Shown here: one piece after another, positions 1 to 5,219 of the stretch
How positions within the stretch are numbered: the first letter of the stretch is position 1
Layout: each line of letters opens with the position of its first letter
Assembly (NCBI GenBank): GCA_963578625.1
Contig: CAUZEO010000299.1
Span: 1-6,576, forward strand
DNA: 6,576 nt
Source of the DNA: CAUZEO01 sp963578625
GTDB lineage: Bacteria; Verrucomicrobiota; Kiritimatiellia; SLOV01
Direction of reading: 5' to 3'
Program-made: the position numbers and the translations under genes
The notes under the pieces: model-generated
Databases searched by the model: none
The model's input: the letters and a program-made list of their open reading frames with translations, nothing else
What the model was told of the DNA's origin: nothing

Positions 1-581
1 AGGAAGCGTGCCCCTTTCCCGACCACAAGGGTCCATGAAGAGGGCCCGGTATGTGCGACGACGCGGAATTCCAAGGCTTTTGAGGTCTGTTCCTCCTCGG
101 CGCGGTGCCACAGGGCGAGCGCTTCGTGATCGAGGATCCACGGGTCGATTCCGCAGTTGCCTAACTGTTCCAGCCGAGTCGAGACATCATCGCGGCGCGA
201 GGCGAGGGCGAGCGCGCGGCATCCCTTCCCTGGTTCTTTCCCCAAGGATGCGAAGGCGTATACGCACGATTCGAGGGGAAACGGGAGTTGCACATCGAGC
301 ACGGACGGGAGAACCCGCATTGCTTTTCCCGGTTCGGAGAAGGGCGTTTCCAGCCATCGCGTCACGGCGTTCGAGGCGGGCATCGATGCGCTGACCACGG
401 CGGACCGGGTAGCTGCAGCCTGTGCGAGCGAGGAGATGGCGGCCGCTGCTTTGTGGGATTCACAGGAACCGTTCGCCTGGTAGACCGTTTCGAAGGAAAC
501 GTGGCGCCTGGATGCACGTGCCCTTACCACCGTAAGAGACTCTTCCGCCTGGTCGACCCCGTATGCGACCGATCTTTCCAT
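1..581 (-). CDS. GspL/PilM-like actin-fold assembly-platform protein, 3' end missing
   Basis: The frame stays open from an ATG at 581 to the left edge (193 codons visible), so the C-terminus is missing. An in-frame TAG lies four codons upstream of the ATG, which makes this the first possible ATG; a GGGGTAG stretch about 9 bases upstream may be the ribosome binding site. The N-terminus (YGVDQAEESLTVVRA, residues 7-21) resembles the first phosphate-binding strand of actin-fold proteins. Residues 67-109 contain TRWLETPF, then LPSVLDVQLPFPLE, the pattern seen in GspL and PilM where a short strand is followed by an 'LPfELEdqLPF'-like helix. Residues 136-158 (RLEQLGNCGIDPWILDHEAL) fit the 'RL..l...Gi.p..vd.e.lal' segment of the same family. 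In type II secretion GspL binds the GspE ATPase from the cytoplasm and spans the membrane near its C-terminus; that half is outside the window, so GspL and PilM cannot be separated. It follows gspK by 40 bases, which supports the GspL reading. Confidence 0.72.
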   Translation of the reverse strand, partial: MERSVAYGVDQAEESLTVVRARASRRHVSFETVYQANGSCESHKAAAAISSLAQAAATRSAVVSASMPASNAVTRWLETPFSEPGKAMRVLPSVLDVQLPFPLESCVYAFASLGKEPGKGCRALALASRRDDVSTRLEQLGNCGIDPWILDHEALALWHRAEEEQTSKALEFRVVAHTGPSSWTLVVGKGARF

Positions 582-621
582 GGTTAAAGACTACCCCAGA
601 ACCGAAAGTTAGAAAGTCTTC
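582..621 (-). other. Short gspK-gspL/PilM-like spacer with small inverted repeat
   Basis: The 40 bases between the GspK stop and the next ATG hold a 6-bp inverted repeat, AAGACT (587-592) and AGTCTT (615-620), with a 22-base gap. It has no T-run after it in the direction of transcription, so it does not look like a terminator. The likely ribosome binding site (GGGGTAG on the minus strand) lies in the loop and the edge of the stem. The spacing fits co-transcription of the two genes. Confidence 0.3.
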
Positions 622-1959
622 TCATTGGACCCAGTCCAGGATTCCGACATTCCCGGTGGTATCTCGGCGAACGAGGGCGTGCGCGAATCTCGACCGGTCG
701 CCTTTCGTGGCGCGGGCCGTGATCTGAAAGTATTCGCTTTGCACCGTGATGTAGGCGTTCAGGCGTTGGGCCAGATCGGGGTCCAGCGTGATCTGGCGGA
801 CATCCTCCGGAAGAATGGGGCGATGCTCTCTGCGTTCGAGAATTCGCTCGAGCGCTGCCCGCTGATCCCGACCCAGTACGCCCTCGAGTACCGTTCGGGC
901 GGCGGTATTCACGTTGACCTTGATCGGCACGTTCCTGACCACGGGAATAATGGTCACGGAGTTGATTAGATTTCCGCGTTCGGGAAGTCCTCCGGATTCC
1001 ATGGTTTGCGCCTTAAAGTCTTCCCGATGATAGCCCTCAACGTGCAGGAGTTCGTTCCAGTTATATAGGAGGCGGTTGGCAGCCGCATAGGGTAGGGACA
1101 GCGAATTGTAGAAAACCGATTCCCAGGCCCCGTCCTCATCCGAGTCAATCCAATCTCGCAGCGCGTCTGCCCGGATGCGTGGGTTAGAGACGTCGCAAAG
1201 CGTCAAAATGTCGGATAAGATGGCCGCCGGCGCCCGGATGGCGGGACGGGTCTGGATGCTCAAATTGTTGAGATCGAAGTATCGGTTGAGATCTTCAATC
1301 TCGATAAGCACCTCGATTCCGGAAGGGTCTATTTCCCGGGTCGGGAGGGCCCACGCTTCTTCGAGGTGATCGATCCTTGAATCCTCGTCGTCGCCGAGCC
1401 GCTCCATGCCGTGGCGGATGGCGTCGCCTGCGGCCAGACGAAGTTGGACATGGTCCAGGGCGGCCTGCCCGTACCGGTGGTGGCCGAGCGCGGTAACCTG
1501 TGCTTGAAGGATCAAGGCGGAGGAGAGCGCGACAACGACGAGGACGAGTACCAGCACGGTCCCGGATTGCTCCTGGCCTTCCATGCGCCTGCTTTTATCG
1601 GAAAGGGCCTGTTTCCGCTCCATTTTTTCCCGCTTGCGGTCATTTTTCAGTTTTCTGACGGCATGCGTTGGGGGTCGAAACAGGGCGGCAATGCCGAGCG
1701 AAATAGGGCCGACCAGGACATCCGCGTCGGCCACCCGGAAGAACTCTGTGCGCAGACGGTCATCGGAATACAAGCCGAGAACGAGGAAGACCGGGAGGAT
1801 ACAGATCGCGAGCCATCCCAGCAAACCAAAGAGTAGTGCCGTTTTCTTGCGCGGGCGGCTCGTCGAATCGCGCCGGTGCCTCGCCGAGGTCTGGTTATAA
1901 GACTGCCATCGTTTCACTGGGAGCAAGAGTATTGAATCAGGACGAGGATCACCACTCAA
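622..1959 (-). CDS. gspK: GspK-like minor pseudopilin with unusual N-terminal extension
   Basis: This is a type II secretion minor pseudopilin, expected to sit at the pseudopilus tip with GspI and GspJ. Numbering from a TTG at 1959 (445 aa), a prepilin-like leader EGQEQSG ends at G133 and is followed by the hydrophobic stretch TVLVLVLVVVALSSALIL (134-151). Position +5 of the mature protein is not Glu, as is typical of GspK. Further GspK marks are DLNRYFDLNNL (223-233), the acidic DWIDSDEDG (269-277), LPYAAANRLLYNWNEL (289-304) and VNVNTAARTVL (348-358). An ATG at 1584 would give a normal-sized 320-aa GspK starting MEGQEQSG, with only a weak SD (GCAGG) upstream. However, the frame is open back to 1959. 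Codons 23-112 keep about 70% G/C in third position by hand count, and they encode a basic segment, a membrane helix (41-64), a second hydrophobic patch (80-95) and a basic linker. The upstream part therefore looks coding. The exact start is unsure: TTG 1959, TTG 1926 and GTG 1914 are options, none with a clear SD. The gene heads a likely operon with the GspL/PilM-like gene. Confidence 0.85.
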   Translation of the reverse strand: MSGDPRPDSILLLPVKRWQSYNQTSARHRRDSTSRPRKKTALLFGLLGWLAICILPVFLVLGLYSDDRLRTEFFRVADADVLVGPISLGIAALFRPPTHAVRKLKNDRKREKMERKQALSDKSRRMEGQEQSGTVLVLVLVVVALSSALILQAQVTALGHHRYGQAALDHVQLRLAAGDAIRHGMERLGDDEDSRIDHLEEAWALPTREIDPSGIEVLIEIEDLNRYFDLNNLSIQTRPAIRAPAAILSDILTLCDVSNPRIRADALRDWIDSDEDGAWESVFYNSLSLPYAAANRLLYNWNELLHVEGYHREDFKAQTMESGGLPERGNLINSVTIIPVVRNVPIKVNVNTAARTVLEGVLGRDQRAALERILERREHRPILPEDVRQITLDPDLAQRLNAYITVQSEYFQITARATKGDRSRFAHALVRRDTTGNVGILDWVQ

Positions 1960-1971
1960 TTTAGGGCCCGA

Positions 1972-1993
1972 ATTTCAAATTTTGACTTGAAAT
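1972..1993. promoter_or_regulatory. 7-bp inverted repeat in the divergent intergenic region
   Basis: ATTTCAA (1972-1978) and TTGAAAT (1987-1993) form a perfect 7-bp inverted repeat around an 8-base AT-rich centre. The site lies in the 64-base region between the divergent gspK and TPR genes, and a dimeric regulator bound here could act on both. A TTGACT hexamer (1982-1987) on the plus strand resembles a -35 box, but I find no good -10 at the right spacing. I see no -24/-12 (GG-N10-GC) sigma-54 promoter on either strand of this region. The operator role is inference from symmetry and position. Confidence 0.35.
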
Positions 1994-2026
1994 GGGGGGA
2001 AGATTCGTGAACTATTTCGTTTCGTG

Positions 2027-3193
2027 ATGTCTATAGCTACCCGGTACCCATATTCTTGTGTGGCGAGGTGGTCTTTCCTTGCCGCGCTCACCGCTTTTCC
2101 CTCACTGCACCTCGCCGTTGCGGAGGGCGAGGGAACCGAGCCCATCATCATCATCCACAAATCCGGCGAAGAACCGAAGATTCAAGGTGGAGGGGAGGAG
2201 CCGCGAGCCGACCTGAACGATGAATTTAGCACCCTTCGGCGTGATCTGAAGAATGCGCTCAAGCGGGAGGCACGATTGAATCGCGATCTGGAAGCGGTTC
2301 GGGCGGAGTTGGCGACGGCGGTGGAGGACGCGGAACGCCGAAAAGGAAAGATCGCAGAGAGTATCGAGCGTTTTCGCGAGATGATGAAGGCGCAGGAGAA
2401 GATGGAGGCTATGCTGCGGCGGGAGCAGAAGCTGCGCGAGCAGATGGAGGGTAAGGCGGAGAAACTTGCGCGCCTTCTTCAGAAGTCGTGGAAGGAACTC
2501 GCCCGACAGGAAGAGAAGATGCTGGATAAGGAAAACGAGGTGCAGATTCTTACCCGGCAGTTGCGCTCACGAACCAGGTCTCGACAGAAGAGGGCGACCG
2601 ATCCTGAATCGACGCGGACCGTGGCGGGGATCGGTTTGGAGAAGACGCCTCTTCTCGACGAAGCCAACACGCTGATGCGCGAAAAACGCTTTGAAGAAGC
2701 AGAAGCGCTGTTTCGGGGCGGTCTGGAGCGTTGGCCCAAGGAATCCGCATTCCATATCGGTCTCGCCACCCTGCATTATGAGCAGGGGGACTACGAAACC
2801 GCGGAATCGATGATGAAGGATGCGCAGGAGCTTGTTGGCGAAAGCGCAGATGCCAATGCGTTGCTGGGCATGATCGCCTGGCGTCAGGACCAGCTGAAAT
2901 CCGCAAGCCGTGCGTTCGAGAAGGCGATTCGTCTGAATCCCGACGACGAGCGCTACCTGATTTATTACGGGATGGTTATGTATGGGCGAGGACGGCACAA
3001 AGAAGCTCTTGCCCAACTAAAAAATGCGGTGATCCTCGATCCGCTGAGTTCAGAGGCCCAATTCAATATGGCGGTCCTGCTCGCCGGCGTCGATGAACCC
3101 GATTTTGTCGAGGCCAGAACTCACTACGAGGAGGCGCTCAGGCTCGGTTCCGAGCCGGACAGCGCGCTCGAAAAGCTGCTGTCGGAGAAGTAG
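2027..3193 (+). CDS. Exported coiled-coil and TPR-repeat protein
   Basis: The 388-residue product starts at the ATG at 2027; the GTG at 2024 directly before it is an alternative, and neither has a well-placed SD (a G-rich GGGGGGAAG is about 25 bases upstream). A signal peptide is clear: a basic N-region, the hydrophobic stretch SFLAALTAFPSLHLAVA (about residues 16-32), and likely cleavage after AVA before EGEGTEP. The mature N-terminus has a short IIIIHKSG strand and a Gly/Glu linker. Residues about 60-190 are almost entirely charged and heptad-like (RDLKNALKREARLNRDLEAV), which indicates a long coiled coil. Residues about 209-378 form five TPR units, with G/A/Y/A spacing such as LATLHYEQGDYETAESMMKD and AFEKAIRLNPDD. 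TPR proteins bind other proteins, so a periplasmic scaffold role is likely. No enzyme motif and no lipobox cysteine was seen. It is divergent from gspK, which hints at a link with secretion or pilus assembly, but partner and function are unknown. Confidence 0.85.
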   Translation: MSIATRYPYSCVARWSFLAALTAFPSLHLAVAEGEGTEPIIIIHKSGEEPKIQGGGEEPRADLNDEFSTLRRDLKNALKREARLNRDLEAVRAELATAVEDAERRKGKIAESIERFREMMKAQEKMEAMLRREQKLREQMEGKAEKLARLLQKSWKELARQEEKMLDKENEVQILTRQLRSRTRSRQKRATDPESTRTVAGIGLEKTPLLDEANTLMREKRFEEAEALFRGGLERWPKESAFHIGLATLHYEQGDYETAESMMKDAQELVGESADANALLGMIAWRQDQLKSASRAFEKAIRLNPDDERYLIYYGMVMYGRGRHKEALAQLKNAVILDPLSSEAQFNMAVLLAGVDEPDFVEARTHYEEALRLGSEPDSALEKLLSEK

Positions 3194-3197
3194 CGGA

Positions 3198-5126
3198 TTA
3201 TTCCGCGGGCTCTTCTGCTTTCTGGGGGGGGGGGGCCGTTGCCTGCCCCGCCGCTTCTTCATCGTCCTCTGCCTCTAACTTCTGGGCCTCTTCGGAAAGC
3301 CGGTCGCGGTCGGTCACGAATTGCTGGTCAAACCGCGCGAGGGGATAAGAATATTTAAGCGGAAATTCGGCGGGCATTTGGCTCCCCTGTATAATGGGAA
3401 ACCAGGTTTGTTCCGCGTTGAGAAGGCCGCGCACAAACGGTTTATTCCGCGTTTCCATGGTGAAATAGATGCCGCTGATTTTGGACAGGTAATCGTTGAT
3501 TTCGTAGAACTCATCGAGAGTTTGCGGCAGGTACAGCGAGACTCGGTCGCCGTACCACGCGGTTGCCCAGGGAATGTCGGAGCACATCAGCTCCGATTTA
3601 TCGAGCAACCCGGAAATATGAGTGATGTACGTTCGTAAATAGGGCGGATAGGGGAACGTCGCTTTCGGGGGCATGAGCGTAATTATCAGGGGCGCCACCG
3701 AGAGCAGGATTACCAGAATAGTAACGCTCAGGCGCTGAATTTTGAGCCGGAGATGCCGTCGGTCCAGGAGGATGAAGAAGAACGCGAGTCCGTATAGAAT
3801 GATGATCGGCCAGAACACGTGTGTCAGGCGAATCGTCGCCTCTCCGAACAGACCCGCTGTTCCCAAGAGGAGGAGAATCGAGAGCAGCGCGCACCATCTG
3901 AACCACCGCACATGGCCTCGGAGGAATTTGTAAAAGAAAGTGGTGATAAAGAACGCGATCAAAATGCCGTCGCCCACCGAGCGCACGTTATTCTTGTAGT
4001 ACCCGGCAGTGTTGTTGAACCACTTGGTCTGAACGGTCTTCACGACTTCCCGGAACTTCATGGCGTCTTTTTCGGGAGCGAATGTCCGGTCGAAAGTCTT
4101 GCCGGGGAAGACCGTGGTCCCCGCCATGATCGAAGAGGGGACGATGCCGAACGGACTGCCGCTGACACTGATGTTCCGAGAAATCCAGGGCACCATCCCG
4201 ATCACGACGGCGCCGATGAGGATCAGGCTCAACAGCCATCCTTTCTTCCGGATCCCGAAGGCGAAAAAGAGGGCGAGGGCGGGAATGATTAGAACAAGCG
4301 CATAGCGGGTGAGCACCATGAGGATGCCGCACGCGCATGTGATTGTGAAGGGAACGACCCAGCCCGCGATGGTGGAAGATTCGTTTTCGATCGCGACGAC
4401 GGTGCGGATGGCGAAATAGAAGGCCGCCGTGACCAGCAGCGCGGGCAGGGCGAGGTTCAGGCCGGAAATCGCAGTCTGCCAGACCACATCGCTGAGATAG
4501 AAGATGCTCATGCCCAGCAGGCCAATGCGATTGTCGAACAACAGTCGACCCAACATCCAGATGAAGATTCCCGTGAGAACCGTGCACACGTGGGCGAATG
4601 CCACCACCATCAATTCGGGGCCGTACTTACCGCCTTGCTCCTTTGCGACGAACTCGGTACCGAAGATCTTGAACCACGCCGAAAGGATCGCCGGGTACAC
4701 GGGCGGGTGCATGATATCCGGGTGCGCCATGACCTGGGGATGGCCTTCCACGATATCTGTGCCCCCGGTTTCGGATGTTTCTGCATCGTCGGAGGCGTCG
4801 GCGGCGGCCGCCTCTTCCTCATCCCGATCCACGTTTTCTTGAGTTCGGGCACTGACCAACTTGTCTTTTTCAATGAGAAAGCGAATTGTGGAAGGACGGA
4901 CCACCTGGGTCGTCATGCCCTCGGACCGGCTCATGTTACGGGCAAGCTGCGCGTATTCCATCGCCTCCGGCTCATCAAATGCCCTGAACTGGGTCGCCGT
5001 ATAGATCAGGATGATGATGACGACAAATAAGGAGTAGAGGCCGAATTGAACCAACCGCAGGCCAACGCCCACGTCGATATTATAGACCAGATCCTGTACC
5101 GATGATCCAAAACGTTTTGTCGCCAT
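3198..5126 (-). CDS. GT-C glycosyltransferase, GT39/ArnT-like membrane protein
   Basis: The 642-residue product starts at an ATG at 5126, preceded by AAGAGCGG-type purines at a loose spacing. It has a first membrane helix at about 25-43, roughly ten more between 172 and 486, and a soluble C-terminal region (487-642). The catalytic-type acidic pair D51-E52 (AFDEPEAMEYAQLARNM) lies just after the first helix, as in GT-C enzymes. HPPVYPAI (140-147), PWISRNISVSGSPFG (313-327) and EATIRLTHVFWPIIILYGL (429-447) also match the polyprenyl-phosphate-sugar transferase pattern (PMT_2, GT39, ArnT). The CSDIPWATAWYGDRVSLYLP segment (515-534) is a C-terminal element I recall from bacterial GT39-like proteins. 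The family moves a sugar from a lipid-phosphate carrier to a protein or lipid acceptor on the outer face of the inner membrane; donor and acceptor cannot be told here. Oddities are an acidic low-complexity insert at about 99-127 in the first external loop, an acidic/Pro tail, and a 12-C run encoding APPPQ near the end. Its stop is four bases from that of the convergent TPR gene. Confidence 0.85.
   Translation of the reverse strand: MATKRFGSSVQDLVYNIDVGVGLRLVQFGLYSLFVVIIILIYTATQFRAFDEPEAMEYAQLARNMSRSEGMTTQVVRPSTIRFLIEKDKLVSARTQENVDRDEEEAAAADASDDAETSETGGTDIVEGHPQVMAHPDIMHPPVYPAILSAWFKIFGTEFVAKEQGGKYGPELMVVAFAHVCTVLTGIFIWMLGRLLFDNRIGLLGMSIFYLSDVVWQTAISGLNLALPALLVTAAFYFAIRTVVAIENESSTIAGWVVPFTITCACGILMVLTRYALVLIIPALALFFAFGIRKKGWLLSLILIGAVVIGMVPWISRNISVSGSPFGIVPSSIMAGTTVFPGKTFDRTFAPEKDAMKFREVVKTVQTKWFNNTAGYYKNNVRSVGDGILIAFFITTFFYKFLRGHVRWFRWCALLSILLLLGTAGLFGEATIRLTHVFWPIIILYGLAFFFILLDRRHLRLKIQRLSVTILVILLSVAPLIITLMPPKATFPYPPYLRTYITHISGLLDKSELMCSDIPWATAWYGDRVSLYLPQTLDEFYEINDYLSKISGIYFTMETRNKPFVRGLLNAEQTWFPIIQGSQMPAEFPLKYSYPLARFDQQFVTDRDRLSEEAQKLEAEDDEEAAGQATAPPPQKAEEPAE
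3224..3235. repeat. Homopolymer of 12 G (12 C in the glycosyltransferase coding strand)
   Basis: Twelve consecutive G on the plus strand encode A-P-P-P-Q (residues 631-635) of the minus-strand glycosyltransferase, eight codons before its stop. A run of this length is prone to slippage. With 11 C the frame would run on to a stop near 3050; with 13 C it would run to a TAG at 3124-3126. Both extensions would be antisense to the end of the TPR gene. The core enzyme would be unaffected. The tract is also a common place for sequencing or assembly error. Confidence 0.9.
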
Positions 5127-5138
5127 ATTTTTTCCGCT

Positions 5139-5148
5139 CTTACGTAAG
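5139..5148. promoter_or_regulatory. 10-bp palindrome in the glycosyltransferase leader
   Basis: CTTACGTAAG is a perfect 10-bp palindrome, 12 bases upstream of the glycosyltransferase ATG. Its right half on the minus strand (GTAAG) runs into AGCGG, the only purine-rich stretch that could serve for ribosome binding. It may be an operator half or chance; nothing else supports a role. Confidence 0.2.
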
Positions 5149-5156
5149 GGTGTTAT

Positions 5157-5179
5157 CGCGGGATACTACGCATCCCGCG
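5157..5179. promoter_or_regulatory. Perfect 8-bp dyad between regulator and glycosyltransferase genes
   Basis: CGCGGGAT (5157-5164) and ATCCCGCG (5172-5179) are perfectly complementary around a 7-base centre. As RNA this is a stable GC-rich hairpin. On the minus strand, the direction of both flanking genes, it is followed by ATAACACCC and not a T-run, so it is not a standard intrinsic terminator. It overlaps the -10 of a possible promoter for the glycosyltransferase, so it could be an operator, or a hairpin that partly separates the two genes. Confidence 0.45.
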
Positions 5180-5191
5180 GTTTGACTGCAA
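5163..5191 (-). promoter_or_regulatory. Possible sigma-70-type promoter for the glycosyltransferase
   Basis: On the minus strand, TTGCAG (5191-5186) and TAGTAT (5168-5163) are separated by exactly 17 bases. The -35 matches consensus at three positions and the -10 at four. Transcription would start near 5156, giving a leader of about 30 bases. The match is modest and the consensus may not apply in this organism. Confidence 0.25.
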
Positions 5192-5219
5192 ACCCCAATC
5201 GTGACTCCCCGTAGCGCAC

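Noticed and set aside
8..587. Plus-strand reading frames of about 100-130 codons in the first 600 bases
   Set aside because: They are antisense to the minus-strand GspL/PilM-like gene, are rich in Arg/Ser/Pro without domains, and overlap one another.
1960..2023. Sigma-54 (-24/-12) promoter for the secretion genes
   Set aside because: No GG-N10-GC arrangement is found on either strand of this region or in 5127-5219, so the regulator cannot be tied to these genes from sequence.
2141..2158. CATCATCATCATCCAC simple repeat
   Set aside because: It encodes the IIIIHK strand of the TPR protein and is too short to be a meaningful repeat array.
3050..3262. Minus-strand 70-codon frame overlapping the glycosyltransferase end
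   Set aside because: It is the frame entered if the poly-C tract loses one base and lies antisense to the TPR gene; there is no sign that it is an independent gene.
3988..4587. Minus-strand 199-codon frame inside the glycosyltransferase
   Set aside because: Its His/Arg/Pro-rich composition is that of an out-of-frame reading of a membrane protein gene, whose own frame has clear family motifs.
5157..5179. Intrinsic terminator of the regulator gene
   Set aside because: The stem is good, but no T-run follows it on the minus strand.
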